Shown piece by piece: positions 32,300 through 42,899 of a stretch of DNA of 64,000 nt; position 1 is the first letter of the stretch; each line of letters opens with the position of its first letter. Origin of the DNA: Odontocerum albicorne (lineage: Eukaryota; Arthropoda; Insecta; Trichoptera; Odontoceridae). Location: positions 34,429,199-34,493,198 of the forward strand of contig OX463849.1 in the NCBI GenBank assembly GCA_949825065.1, written 5' to 3'. The notes under the pieces were generated by a model. That model did not search any database, had not been told where the DNA came from, and worked only from the letters and a program-made list of their open reading frames with translations. The translations under genes and the position numbers were made by a program.

Positions 32300-32655
32300 A
32301 CACAACGCAGCAAGGAGAAGTGCATGCTAAGTTACATGTACAAGAAGAGATCGCAAACGCAATGAATGGATACGTGCCCAAAAAAAATGTTGAGAATGTT
32401 ATCAGGGTCGCAAAAAAACTAAAGTGGAAGTGGGCTGGACACATTGCCCGAACATCAGACCATCGTTGGATGTATGAAGTAATCCAGTGGTACCCAATAG
32501 GAAGAACTACGCCTGTAAGAAGACCAAAGTCACGCTGGGTGGACAAAATACGTAAGTAAGTAGCGATTACGTGGCAGCAATGCGCAAAGGACAGGATTTC
32601 TTGGAAACAAGTTGGAGAGGCCTATATCCTCCAGTGGATGAATGTAGGCTGGTGA
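32300..32655 (+). pseudogene. LINE-A ORF2 C-terminus with one in-frame stop
   Basis: The + frame reads NVIRVAKKLKWKWAGHIART, SDHRWMYEVIQWYPIG, then RRPKSRWVDKIRK. A TAA at 32557-32559 interrupts it, then the same frame continues VAITWQQCAKDRISWKQVGE and AYILQWMNVGW to TGA at 32653-32655. Apart from the single stop the C-terminal 110 codons are intact, so this is a fairly young copy of the GHIAR-RW-D-DR-W family. Confidence 0.75.
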
Positions 32656-32689
32656 TGATTATGATGACATATAAATCGCCATGTCGTCG

Positions 32690-32880
32690 TCCTTTGCGAC
32701 TAAAAAGATCTTCATACTTTTCTATCCAAGCACAGAGCTTTCGCCTCCACCACATTCACATATGTCGTCATATGGTACATATACTTTTATCACTCATAAA
32801 TCCCAACTCGACAGTTTTAAAAATCTTGTTCATTTGATCTATCCACGTTTTCATCGTTCTACCTTTATAAATCTACAGGT
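32690..32880 (-). mobile_element. LINE-C-like scrap
   Basis: The minus strand contains the degraded RTMKTWIDQMNKIF segment and 'tatgacgacatatgtgaatg' 3' portion, as in other LINE-C tails. It lies just beyond the LINE-A copy. Confidence 0.4.
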
Positions 32881-32889
32881 GATGTGAAC

Positions 32890-34005
32890 GTATTTCAGTA
32901 TGAACGTAGCTTAAAATCGCGGACAGTAGCTCAATTCTAAGATCGTCACGATAATTGCTAAAGTCCCAACTGGTTCCCTTATATTAATTAGTGATTGCTC
33001 AAGTCAAGACATGCAGGCCGCGGCGGCAACGGTGGCTGCGTGCATTTATTTCTCTTTGCTCATAATTAATATATACAAGACACTTCAACAATTCTAACCG
33101 CGATAAACGTTGAAGTAAGGGGAGACTCGTGCATATTGGTTGGCTAGAAAAATACGTACAAACAATAATGCCATATATCTGTTATGGTTACAGCCGCTTA
33201 ACTGAGTCAACGTAGTCTTAAAATTGTTTCTGGGTTTTTATTAATCAGACCCATAGGGTTTACTTTGATTCTTATTTCTTAAGTGGCATGCCCGTATTCA
33301 GACGTTGGCTTTCATAATTTGGAACCGTGCACGACAAACAACACACGTACAAATCGGTCATGGTCACTTGGTCATTATAATGTTATAATTAATCTTAACA
33401 TGTTTCCCTTTGCTAAGTCTGGTTAAAAGGAGACTTGTTCACTATCCGAATCTCACTTTTTTTTTTGCAGAAACGCTTATGAGTAGCCTTTTATAAATTT
33501 ACAATCATAACGAAATACTATAGTACTATATAAGTTCTTTGTTTGTTTTTGTTAGACAAAAGATAGAGCGCCAAAATTTTATTATTAGATGAAAGCTATG
33601 ACTTACTATCCCTGTCTGGTTTGCTGGTTTTATTTATCGCTGAAGTACGGATCTCAGAGCCGCCTCAAAGTATAAGAGAAGCATCTTAAGCCAAAATCAG
33701 GATATTCAGCTCCAGTTTTGAATAGCTTCTCATATCTAAGACAGATTGACTCGCCATGAAAGAAACGGGGAGGATAATACTCGTAACAGGATGCTAAAAA
33801 CAACACCAGCGGGGAAAATCCTCAAAAAATTATTAGTATCGCCTCACCCGAGATCCGTAGAAGTGTTGCAGTTGATATACATGGAACAAAACAAGTCCAG
33901 GACTCAAAACGGGGTTCATGGTTACCAGTTCATGTTTACCAACCAGTTCATGGTTATCGGGATTTAAATCCAGAAATAGTGTCATAAAGAGGGCGCAAAA
34001 ATTCA
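32890..34005. other. no gene recognised
   Basis: AT-rich with one TACTCGTA octamer at 33778. No frame with recognisable motifs. Confidence 0.35.
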
Positions 34006-34009
34006 CGAT

Positions 34010-34330
34010 TATTTCGGATAAAGCGTATTTTCTGAAATGGAACCTGTTCTTTGGATGGAACTCTCAGAAAATATACCTGGAAACCTTGTCTTAGACTACT
34101 TGAAGATCCCTGAATAGACTCCGAGTATGGATGATTAAGATGCACGGTAAACGTGCAGACATGGGATTTCTTGAACGAAAGTAGCATTGAACGTGATTGT
34201 AGGGTTATGCAGGACTCACAACACATGCAATTTTTTTCTGAACATCGAGACAACATGTTCCTTGCAAGACTTGATTGATGTTAATGATAGGACGATCTCT
34301 ATTGCCTCATACTGGAAACACGTGGCACAA
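34010..34330 (+). repeat. dispersed repeat H, copy 1
   Basis: It shares GATTTCTTGAACGAAAGTAG, AACATCGAGACAACATG and AAGACTTGATTGAT with 49440-49590. A reverse part-copy, GACTAGATAGAGTTCTCGAA, lies at about 54590-54620 and matches 49350-49380. Class unknown. Confidence 0.55.
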
Positions 34331-34334
34331 TCAA

Positions 34335-35010
34335 TGATCTAGACTAGGAAATTAATGAATTAGCTGTTTATTTTTTTTAAATTTTTGTTTTCGCTTCAAT
34401 CTAGGAAGAGTCTCCCCTGCAATTTCTCATAATGCGACAGATGTATCGCACTGCAAGTAATAATTGTTACCTATTTAATTCGCGGTAAATTATGCCAAAA
34501 ACAGGTTTTCGAGCCCGGGGCTAAGGCGCGGGTGTGGACGCGCGCACCGCCAGATGGCGTTACGCACCGTGACACTTCACGTGCAATATGACGCGGCTTT
34601 GAAAGGTCACTCATGACGGTTTAGATCAATTAAACGGGTGTTGATGTCTAGAACATTTTGCACGACACACTTGTGACATCGCGGGCACATCCTAAAAGGT
34701 TATAGGTTGTATGACGAATAGTTTATTTATTTATTTATCAACGGTACATTGTTGACTTATGACTTGATAATTTTTTTTGTATTGTAATAAAATGTCACAT
34801 TGCCAGTAGCTCGCATGATCATTAGCTGTGATCAGACAGCCTAGAATTTTCTTCTTCTAAGTTGTGTGTTTACGACTAAGGGTTGAAATCAATGGCGCCG
34901 TTAACTCCAATTCAGTTGACCACTTCTGAAAATTTTGTGAATACCGTATCACCTTCATTCGTTTACTCTTATGACCCAGAGATTTGCTTCTGCACCTCTT
35001 TCCTAGAACG
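34335..35010. other. no gene recognised, GC-rich island
   Basis: At 34510-34620 a locally GC-rich stretch (GCGCGGGTGTGGACGCGCGC, then GATGGCGTTACGCACCG) stands out from its surroundings. It could be a transposon terminus or a regulatory island. I find no coding sense in it. Confidence 0.35.
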
Positions 35011-35017
35011 CTATATA

Positions 35018-35205
35018 AGACGACCTCCCTGGCCTAGATGGTACGATGACTTTCTCCTAGCTTGGAGGTTGCAGGTTCAACTCACATTTTTTTTAAAACA
35101 TGATTCTTGTCTAGTTTTAACTTAAAATTTCTTCAACATATTACTGGTTGGGTGGAAAATATTGTCACATGATAATTTGCCAACTAGTTTGTACTATAAA
35201 TAAAG
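35018..35205 (+). mobile_element. SINE-A copy
   Basis: Head CCCTGGCCTAGATGGTACGA, B-box-like GCAGGTTCAACTC, oligo-T, a diverged middle, and tail TACTGGTTGGGTGGAAAATA, TTTGTACTATAAATAAAG. Followed by repeat D (35220-35455). Confidence 0.65.
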
Positions 35206-35219
35206 AAAATTTAATATTG

Positions 35220-35458
35220 TTCAGTTCAATTCCACGACCAGCCACGCTATTGTGGGTGACAAAACAAATCCTCATCCTGCGTGATCTACTGTAGAAGGCC
35301 GAAATCTTCTAATTTCATTAGAGCGCGACGTCACTTGCAGGCGAAGAATGAAGTTCAAAACTTGAATTGAGAGTAAACTTAAAAAGTGGGTTAAGACCTG
35401 AAGTTCAAACAGCTCAGCAAGTTGTCAATACTTACGTAGAAAATTTTGTGTACTCGTA
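35220..35458 (+). repeat. dispersed repeat D, copy 2
   Basis: TTCAGTTCAATTCCACGACC, GTGATCTACTGTAGAAGGC, GAAGTTCAAACAGCTCAGCA and TTACGTAGAAAATTTT match copy 1 at 24590. A TACTCGTA octamer at 35451-35458 sits at its right end. Confidence 0.6.
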
Positions 35459-35465
35459 CAGCAAA

Positions 35466-35660
35466 TCAATTATTTGATGCCACTAGATTGGAAAATGTAT
35501 CGCTGAATGACTGTAAGGCTGAATCAAGACTTCTTCGGAAATTATTGGCTGTATTATTATTACAATACCAAAAAATGTGATCTGCGGTGGGATTATCCAG
35601 GTGGTTGCAAAAATTACAACATGGTGAAGATGTAGATATATATTCATTTTGATACAATTG
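35466..35660 (-). pseudogene. LINE zinc-knuckle C-terminal fragment
   Basis: The minus frame reads CCNFCNHLDNPTADHIFWYC, then NNFRRSLDSALQSF. The CX2C...HX4C array with DHIFWYC is the C-terminal zf-RVT-type finger of several insect LINE clades. Only 60 codons remain. It abuts the oppositely oriented CR1-like LINE-X. Confidence 0.65.
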
Positions 35661-35669
35661 TTTTTCACA

Positions 35670-36540
35670 CGCCTTTGAACGATTTAAATGTGGACCTTCA
35701 ATCGATCTCAGAGTGGACTGGGGAGCATGGCTTACTCATAAATCCTACGAAGTCTCAAGCGATCCTCATTGGCAGCCCTCAACTTCTTGGTAAATTCAAC
35801 ACTGACTTACTTCTTCGAGTATTACTTGATGGCTCTATCATATCATTACATAAAACTGTTAAAAACCTAATAGATAACACTCTCTCATGGCGAGATCAAA
35901 TAAATGAGGTAAGCCGAAGAATCTACAATCATTCCCTTAAAGTGTTGCAAAGATTCCTACACACTAAAACCAAAATTTTACTCGTACAATCTCTGCTCTT
36001 TCTGATTTTGGACTATGTGGACGTCTGTTACTTGGATGTTACAGAGGAACAGCTGGACAAATTACAGCGTCTTCAAAATGTTTATCTAAGATTTATTTTC
36101 AACCTACTAAAGTACGATCATGTAACTTCATACCAGAAGGCATTGAACTGGTGAAATGTTAGAAATAGACGCCAAATTCACATGATGTCTCTATTGTATA
36201 ATATCCTTAACTGTCCCGCCACCCCCTTTTATCTCCCCGAAAATGTTCAGCGTCTTTCCAATCATAGGTTAACGCTACGCTCAGAGATTGTCTATTGGAC
36301 TTTCCAGTTCACCGCTCCTTTTTTTTAACATCGTCCTTTACTGTCCATGCAGTGAGACTCTGGAATCAGTTACAAACCAATATAAGACTCGCTCCGTCCT
36401 TGGGATGCTTTAATAAGCGACTGAAAAAAATCTTAATTTATAGTCTGATTTTTCTTTTCATTTCCTCTCCACCATCCCATCCTTTTCTTCTGATTGATGA
36501 TATCTCACTTTATGGTATATGAAAAATAATGTTCGGGTGA
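35670..36540 (+). pseudogene. CR1/Jockey-like LINE-X, RT C-terminal half and 3' end
   Basis: The + frame 35675-36154 reads LNVDLQSISEWTGEHGLLIN, PTKSQAILIGSPQLL, VKNLIDNTLSWRDQINEVSR, then LFLILDYVDVCYLDVTEEQL, DKLQRLQNVYLRFIFNLLKYDH, the RT thumb region of CR1/Jockey ORF2. A TGA at 36152 replaces a codon of the LNWLNVRNRRQIH motif seen in the 43968 copy. Then HMMSLLYNI continues and frameshifts lead to VHAVRLWNQLQTNIRLAP, LGCFNKRLKK and the end. The 3' UTR (TGATGATATCTCACTTTATG, GACTGTCCGTCTTTGTGGGG) is shared with 43800-43920 and 47430-47500. Confidence 0.8.
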
Positions 36541-36569
36541 CTGTCCGTCTTTGTGGGGTTCGGGTGATG

Positions 36570-37284
36570 TCCATTTTTGTAGGATGGCTGAGCTTGATGT
36601 AATTACACAAATTTTTCAATATTTGGTGCCATATTTGTCATCAACAATCTTAAATCGCCGCGTTCCACTATTGACAATCTGTTTCTATCCTTTGTTAGTT
36701 AATTGCTGACGACGCTAAATCCTCTTTCGGCTAAATGCGATGATGAGAATGCAATGAAAAACTTCTTTGATGCAATCCATAAAGCCGGATATACTCGTAA
36801 TACTAGAATTTGCATTTGAAGACAAAATTCTTGATATCCATTTTTTTAATTTTAATTTTAACTCTTCATTTGTTGACAATTCCATCAACTCCTCCTGTAG
36901 TGATAATTCTGTGCAAACTTGTTAATATAAGCTTTGTTGATCGAGCCGGAATACACACACACACACACACACACTGTGGTGCTCCGTGTGGTGTACTGCG
37001 CATGCTGCGACTCGTTCACGTACTAGTCAAAAAGGTATTAGGAACAAAGCTATAATGTACCAATACCTACTTTTAATACGGACTGATCTTGCTTAAAATA
37101 CATTTAGAACTATTTGTTGAAACATGCGTTCGATGATTTTTAGTATTAATCAAACTTTTCAGCGCGTTCTGGCGAGTATTGCCCCTCAACGCCCCCTAAA
37201 TTTTCCTTGGATCAAAAACGCCCCCTTATATATCTTCAACGCATACCGGTGGGCGGTACCGACCCCGTTAGGAACCACTGGCTT
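36570..37284 (-). mobile_element. hAT element remnant
   Basis: The minus strand from 37284 opens with CCAGTGGTTCCTAACGGGGT, the CAGTGGTTC-type terminus of many hAT elements. At 36940-36575 the minus strand reads CTELSLQEELMELSTNEELK, then after a gap LAERGFSVVSN, NRLSIVERGDLRLLMTN and APNIEKFV: the hAT C-terminal dimerisation region. The catalytic core and the other terminus are missing, so it is an internally deleted or truncated copy. Confidence 0.65.
36953..36974. repeat. (CA)n microsatellite
   Basis: About eleven CA dinucleotides inside the hAT remnant. Confidence 0.9.
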
Positions 37285-37470
37285 AGAGAGTAGACCCTCT
37301 TCAAGGGCGCTCTAACTCGATAATCGAACCCACTATTACTGAATTATAAAAAAAAAAAAAAAAAATAAGCTAAGTGTAAGGACTCGAAGGTACAGCCATT
37401 AGATTGGGTACTTTCCCACATCTGTATATGTTTAGAAGAACATATTTGGAAAAAAAAAAGATTTTTTCAT
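37275..37470 (-). mobile_element. SINE-B copy
   Basis: Minus strand: CCAATCTAATGGCTGTACCT (A-box-like), A/T spacer with a long homopolymer, AGTGGGTTCGATTATCGAGT (B-box-like), and AGAGCGCCCTTGAAGAGGGT, TCTACTCTCTAAG. It overlaps the hAT terminus, suggesting insertion at or next to it. Confidence 0.55.
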
Positions 37471-37520
37471 CCCACAGGAAAATGTCCAGATGACATTTAC
37501 TTGTACGCGTGTAATCCTTT

Positions 37521-37692
37521 TGAAATGTTGTACTGGAGAAGGATATTATGAATTACGAGTACATGAAATGTTGTACTGAAGAAGGATATTATGAATTACG
37601 AGTACATGAAATGTTGTACTGGAGAAGGATATTATGAATTACGAATACATGAAATGTTGTACTGGAGAAGGATATTATGAATTACGAGTACA
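37521..37692 (+). repeat. 43-bp array inside a LINE-A2 copy
   Basis: Units TGAAATGTTGTACTGGAGAA start at 37521, 37564, 37607 and 37650. The unit encodes the RT segment EMLYWRRIL-I and three of four copies contain TACGAGTA (the fourth has TACGAATA). The 6-bp insert therefore predates the amplification. Confidence 0.9.
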
Positions 37693-38060
37693 TGGACAGC
37701 AAGGAGAACTATCGCCTCCATTCTCGAAGAACTGAGAATCACCGACAGATTGTCGACAATATGCCTTCGAAAAGTTCTCGGATTCCTTGGGCACATTGCT
37801 CATGGTAAAAAAATACAGTTTGGAGAGGTTTGTGGTACCTGGAGGCGTGGAAAGGCAACGCACAAGAGGAAGAAACCCAATGCGTTAGCTGACCAAGTGA
37901 GAGACGCAACTGGACTGCCCTTAATATTAAGCCTTTCGAGCCGCGAAGTGCAGGGGTGCACGGAGAGGAGTCGTCAGAGGCTATCATATAAACCTAATAT
38001 TTATTTATTTATTATTTATTTATTATCATGGGAGTCACGATGCTATACGACAGGATAATG
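37693..38060 (+). pseudogene. LINE-A2 RT C-terminal tail, copy 3
   Basis: Continues from the array: TWTARRTIASILEELRITDR, LSTICLRKVLGFLGHIAHG, then out-of-frame VWRGLWYLEAW (family DSLERLVVTG in the right frame), LADQVRDATGLPLI, and RQRLSY. A TTTATTTATTA-rich insertion at 37994-38030 splits the end from WESRCYTTG. Frameshifted and dead. Confidence 0.65.
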
Positions 38061-38661
38061 ATGATGACGTCATACTTAAAACTTTACTTTACTTTTTTCC
38101 CTTCCATATTATAAATCTGCAAACAATGAGTCCAATGAATAAAAATACACAAACCATATTCGAGTATCTCCGGTATATTAGTTAATTAATACACCAGCTT
38201 TTAGTTTACATTCGTTTCTAATCACTTTGTAACGTATACAGTCATACATTGTCGCCCTATGTATTATTTTAAGTGCCCTTATTTCTATAACACTTATTCG
38301 TTTTTTTAGTTTTTTCCACGTCTACGTTTCACTTCCATACACCAAAGATGATACTAAAATACAGTTATGGACTCTTATCTTAGTAAATTTTGATACTGTC
38401 CAGTTCGAGAATATATATTTTAGTGCTTCATTGACTTTGTTCCCTTTCGCTACACACCATTCGATACCCCTTGAAACTCTTCCATCACTCGGTACATACC
38501 TATATTCATATTTACACTGTTTATTTGGTGTTTAGTCTTTCTTTAATCATTCGTTCCACGTGCCCAAACCATTTTAGATTACTATCCTATAACATCTTAC
38601 TCACCGCATCACCCTTAAGTTCACATTCATTCATATTCACTTCATCACATATTCTGTAATA

Positions 38662-39947
38662 TTAGGTCCTTACATATGAAATTGGCGTTTTGCCGTACTG
38701 GCAACTTTGATCTCAAATATCTTCTCTTTGGTTAGGAATACCAAATTCAAATTTATACAGCTATTTACTCAAGTATTTGTGTTTCGAAAATTATAATTCA
38801 TTTGTTTTTTCCTCAATTGTTTTTTTTCTTTGCGTCACTCAGTTTACAAAATGGAAAACTTGAAATATCGCGTTATTTACGAGTACGAGTTCCACCGTGG
38901 CACCAGTGCTGCAGAAACGGCTCGAAGGATTAATGATGTGTATGGCGACGGTGCCGCAAAAGAAAACACAGTGCGTTTTTGGTTCCAACGTTTTCGTTCT
39001 GGAAATTTCGACCTGCATAACAAGCCCCGTGGACGGCCGGAGACCAAAGTTGATAATGAAGAATTGAAGGCTATTGTGGAAGCGGATCCATCGCAAACCA
39101 CGTCCGAGTTAGCTGCAGGCTGCGGTGTTAGTGATAAAACTGTTTTAATCCACTTGAAGCAAATTGGGAAGGTGAAAAAGCTTGAAAGGTGGGTACCTCA
39201 CGAATTGAGTGAAGCAAATCAACAAACGCGCGTTGACTGCTGCGTTGCATTACTCAACCGGCACAATAATGAAGGGATTTTGAATCGAATCATTACCTGT
39301 GATGAAAAGTGGATCCTGTATGATAATCGGAAGCGCTCATCGCAATGGCTGAACCCTGCCGAACCAGCCAAACCATGCCCCAAGCGAAAATTGACTCCAA
39401 AAAAGTTACTTGTGAGCGTTTGGTGGACTAGTGCTGGTGTCGTTCACTACAGCTTTCTTAAATCTGGCCAGACGATTACGGCAGATGTCTATTGTCAGCA
39501 ACTGCAAACCATGATGGAAAAGCTAGCTGCTAAACAACCGAGGCTGGTTAATCGCTCTAGGCCACTGCTGCTTCATGATAACGCTAGACCACACACTGCA
39601 CAACAGACGGCTACCAAATTAGAAGAGCTTCAATTGGAATGTCTAAGACATCCACCGTACTCTCCGGACCTTGCCCCAACAGATTACTATTTTTTTCGAA
39701 ATTTGGATAACTTCTTGCAAGGGAAAAAATTCAACTCCGATGGGGCAGTCCAAACCGACTTCAAAGATTTTATTGATTCCCGTCCAATGGTTTTTTTAGT
39801 AAAGGGATCGATGAACTACCTATGAGATGGCAAAAGTGCATAGATAGCGATGGTACATACTTTGATTAAATAAATATATTATATTAAAAAAAAATCAACT
39901 TTATGTTCCTCCCAAACAAAACGCCAATTTCATATGTAAGGACCTAA
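38662..39947 (+). mobile_element. mariner transposon, 1,286 bp, complete ends
   Basis: Perfect 31-bp terminal inverted repeats starting TTAGGTCCTTACATATGAAA occupy 38662-38692 and 39917-39947, with the TA target duplication at 38660-38661 and 39948-39949. The length of 1,286 bp is that of canonical mariners. Identical ends and a nearly intact gene point to recent insertion. It sits inside a LINE-C copy. Confidence 0.95.
38851..39869 (+). pseudogene. mariner transposase, single frameshift near the C-terminus
   Basis: ATG at 38851 opens MENLKYRVIYEYEFHRGTS (N-terminal HTH pair). The linker WVPHELSE is at residues 114-121. The DD34D catalytic core is complete: D151 (CDEKW), D243 (HDNARPH), D278 (SPDLAPTDYYFF), with 34 residues between the last two. 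The open frame ends after 324 codons at TGA 39823-39825. In the next frame the usual ending RWQKCIDSDGTYFD continues to TAA 39867-39869. A one-base loss in the T run at 39791-39797 explains this. Only about the last 25-30 residues are affected. By resemblance it is closest to the cecropia-like mariners, but I did not run a phylogeny. Enzyme activity is unknown. Confidence 0.9.
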
Positions 39948-40239
39948 TATTTCATCATCACCCAATGTATTCTTGAAACTTCACGCATTACTATAGCCAT
40001 TATTCTACTCATTTCAGTCTTTTCCACCTTCATGTTATCCCTACAAACATTAAATTGTACTCGTACTAAACTACTGTTGTAGTCTATCATCATCTTTGGA
40101 GATTTATCATAGATACTGGCTCATTCGGATATACTATAGTATATACTCGTATATGTGGTTTAGGATTCCGTTGATATTGATTTAAGTGATCACCTTAAGA
40201 TATGTTACAATTAAGATTATTGATATACTCGTATTATGG

Positions 40240-40320
40240 TATTTATAGTTAAGGCATTAACACTGTGGAGGTTTAAAGACATTGTCATTTGTTTTATCAA
40301 ACACTGTTTATTCTTAAATG
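40240..40320 (-). repeat. dispersed repeat E fragment
   Basis: TATTTATAGTTAAGGCATTA, then TTGTTTTATCAAACACTGTT matches, in reverse, 59255-59335. It is a partial copy. Confidence 0.6.
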
Positions 40321-40324
40321 CACT

Positions 40325-40880
40325 TGCGGGGATGTTCTTAATCTAATGCCCACAGCCACCACCTTCCTATTCTTACTCTCAACTTGTTCTTGTTTTTTTT
40401 GTTGTAATATTATCGATTTGTCTGAAAAGAGTTTGCTCTCTACACGGCGTTATATAAATTGTCCTCGTATTACTTATTATTATTGTTGGTGTAGTTTACA
40501 GCATTACGAGTGCGCACACGAGCCAATGTGAGGTTGCAGATGGCAGTAAGTTAGCAGTTAGCGCGTCACCGGCTGCAAATTAAACAATTTGCACGCAATG
40601 TCAAAAGGTTCTTGACTTGACTTGAACCGTACACCCCTCCCCCCGCTGTACTCCCGCTCTGCAATGAGCCGTCTGTACTCGCTACTCTGTAGTAAACATT
40701 GCCTCGTACTACGTCCGAACAGGACGACGCTCCTTGTTAAAGGTATTCGCAACTATTTATAAAGTTTATAAAATTAAACAACGATATATTTTGGATCAAC
40801 AGACGAGTCTTCGAGATTCCATGGATCAAAAAATTTATCTGCTTGAAGAATTAGAGGTGCCGTTTTCGCTTTTATTTACA
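40325..40880. other. no gene recognised; GC-rich patch at 40555-40745
   Basis: A locally GC-rich stretch (CCCCTCCCCCCGCTGTACTC) stands out. The 64-codon minus frame within it shows no known motif. Confidence 0.35.
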
Positions 40881-40990
40881 AAGCTTAAATATACAGGTTA
40901 AATCTAGTTACATATTAAGCTTAAATATACAAGTTAAACCTAGTTACATATTAAGCTTAAATATACAGGTTAAACCTAGTTACATATTAA
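40881..40990. repeat. 36-bp minisatellite, 3 copies
   Basis: Units AAGCTTAAATATACAGGTTA at 40881, 40917 and 40953. Confidence 0.9.
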
Positions 40991-41394
40991 CCTTAAATAT
41001 AAACAGTAACAAGAAATAAAAATGGGAAATTATTACTAAGCCGAAACAACAAACTCCCATTACTGAGAAAGCTAAAAACGTGTTCTTGAAAAACACTATC
41101 GGAAACGTAGAACATGTTAATATCCGAGGCTCTATTATTCAAAAGCGACAGTCCTCATAACAAAATAACCACTTAAATTCTTCTTTATAGATTAATATTT
41201 CCGTACATCGAATAGTTGCCAGGAACATAAAACCATATTTTTTTCACATATTTGGATAAAAAGTTGCTCTCGTGAGCAACTTAAATTTTTAACAAGATAC
41301 CTTCCTCCTCACGCTTAGAAGGTTTACTTTCAAGTTTAACTATCTAAAAAATAAGTTTATGTTCCTAAGTAGATAGTCTCATTATAGTGTGCAT

Positions 41395-41830
41395 TTGCAG
41401 CTGATCGGGCAACCTATAGAGCATGTCGACAGTTTAAAATATCTAGGAAACCTAATTGTTCGTCATCTTGAGTCACATAAATCAGGTGCCGAATTGAATG
41501 GCACGTGCAGGATTTCTTTTCTGCAATGATTTTCGGCAACGCGTTATTAAGTATTTTTTTATATAGTATTTTTTACTTTACGATGTTGAAACATGGACTT
41601 AGGAGAGTAAAATGCTAAATAAAATAGAAACATTCAAAATGTGAATTCGTCGAAGAAGTATCTCAAAGACTGAGATGCTGAGATATTTTCTCAAAAGTGA
41701 TCACGAGTTTCAGGGTGGTCGGACTTAATGGAAGAGAAATAAGACGTCATAATGCGCTATATTTTACTATTGTATTTGTTACAAAAACCTCGAAAATGCG
41801 CAAGCGTTAAGAGCTAACCAACGTGCTTTG
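41395..41830 (+). pseudogene. LINE RT fragment, heavily degraded
   Basis: The + strand reads LIGQPIEHVDSLKYLGNLI, then after several shifts DVETWT, MLNKIETFKM, RRSISKTEMLRYF. This is the order of the RT palm end ('IE-V-S-KYLG') and the 'ETW...IE-FKM--RR' block. It may be another LINE-A relative. Confidence 0.55.
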
Positions 41831-42030
41831 ACATGAGCCATGATTTATTTTACAATCTTATTAACGTGCTTTGACATGTGTTTTGATTTATTTTACAATC
41901 TAACTAACGTGCTTTGATTTATTTTACAATCTAGCTAACATGCTTCGGCAAGTGCTTTGATTTATTTTACAATCTAACTAACGTGCTTTGACGTGTGCTT
42001 GGATTTAATTTACAATCTCACGTGCTTTGA
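41815..42030. repeat. irregular minisatellite, about 5 units
   Basis: AACGTGCTTTGACATGTGTT and GATTTATTTTACAATCTAAC alternate with unit lengths of roughly 30-50 bp. Confidence 0.8.
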
Positions 42031-42244
42031 CAATGTTTAAAGTACGAAATCACAGTGTGACAGTAAGTAGCTGGAGTTTAATTAATTTAACCTTAATAAA
42101 AAGAAAAAGGAAATATACGTTTTTAATTATAATGGAAATGGCTATAAGTAATAAATTCGCCAGATGCACAAGTATTTGCACTAAACAGTTAAATAAACGA
42201 ATAGATGAATGAAATCGAGTCATTCTTTTGAAATGCATTTTAAT

Positions 42245-42465
42245 ACATACATACATATCACAAACTTTCCCTGTCACGATTGATATAGAGGACATAGTGC
42301 TATACTTTCCTATCCAGACACACATCCTTAGCCTCTTATACATCCAAATACCTTATCATACAACTTCTACGATTTCTCTGACTTTCTACGTTTGCTTCTT
42401 TTAGAATATCATTCACTTGATCCAAGCATGCTTTGCATGATCTTCCTCTCATTCTGTAATATATT
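42245..42465 (-). mobile_element. LINE-C 3' fragment
   Basis: Minus strand: RKIMQSMLGSSE- like segment (basic box and LDQV equivalents), 'agagaaatcgtagaagttgt', then 'gatagaggaagtatagcac' and the GTGACAGGGAAAGTTTGTGA end. It aligns with 31410-31600. Confidence 0.55.
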
Positions 42466-42849
42466 TTAATGATTTTTTAAATCTTTCGTTCAATTTCCAA
42501 AGGTTATGTATCACTGACAGTTGTAGATATCTTTTATTTTTGCCCAGCCCAACCTAACAAGGTCATGTAACCATGTGTGACAAAATCTGATGCAATGTGT
42601 AATTTATTTCAAGAAAATACAAAATAATAACAGAATTATTGCAACACAATCAATCGGGCTGTTTCACCTACGGGCGTACTCGGATACCATATGTGTATAT
42701 ACAAAAAGGATCTACATGCAAACCTGACAGGAGTAACATCTAATGTATTTTGAAAAATATATGATTTTATGTTTTTGGCAACCATTTAAGATACAGTCGT
42801 TTTTATCTGTGTCGACAGGCAATACTCGTAAATAGAGCTAATTTGTCAA

Positions 42850-42899
42850 GTGTTTGTTTGTATTGCCCTGGTGAAAACCTTGAAACCGGTAGAGTTATA
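42850..42899 (+). repeat. dispersed repeat E fragment, mariner target
   Basis: TATTGCCCTGGTGAAAACCT, then TTGAAACCGGTAGAGTTATA matches the core of repeat E (51350, 59200). A mariner 5' end begins at the last TA of this fragment. Confidence 0.65.

Larger units (their letters stand above)
38240..40110 (-). mobile_element. LINE-C copy split by a mariner
   Basis: Minus strand. The upstream part (40110-39950) reads NSSLVRVQFNVCRDNMK and REVSRIHWVMMK. The downstream part (38659-38240) continues YYRICDEVNMNECELKGDAV, then LKWFGHVERMIKERL. The two halves join into one continuous LINE-C reading (compare 47110-47220, RRIHGVTMYDKILNEMIRDK) if the mariner and one TA are removed, so the LINE is older than the mariner. 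Confidence 0.75.

Noticed and set aside
34500..34620. CpG-island promoter of a host gene
   Set aside because: GC-rich and locally distinct, but no downstream coding sequence or initiator could be supported.
38878..38885. TACGAGTA in the mariner gene as a micro-insertion
   Set aside because: The encoded YEYEF aligns without a gap to related mariners, so this copy is probably ordinary coding sequence. The copy at 35979 in the LINE-X reading frame (LLVQS) is likewise probably ordinary.
38830..39825. Start of the mariner transposase at TTG 38830
   Set aside because: A eukaryotic mariner starts at ATG. The ATG at 38851 begins the family-typical N-terminus.
40555..40745. GC-rich minus-strand frame as a gene
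   Set aside because: 64 codons, no motif, no ATG context or homology recognised.
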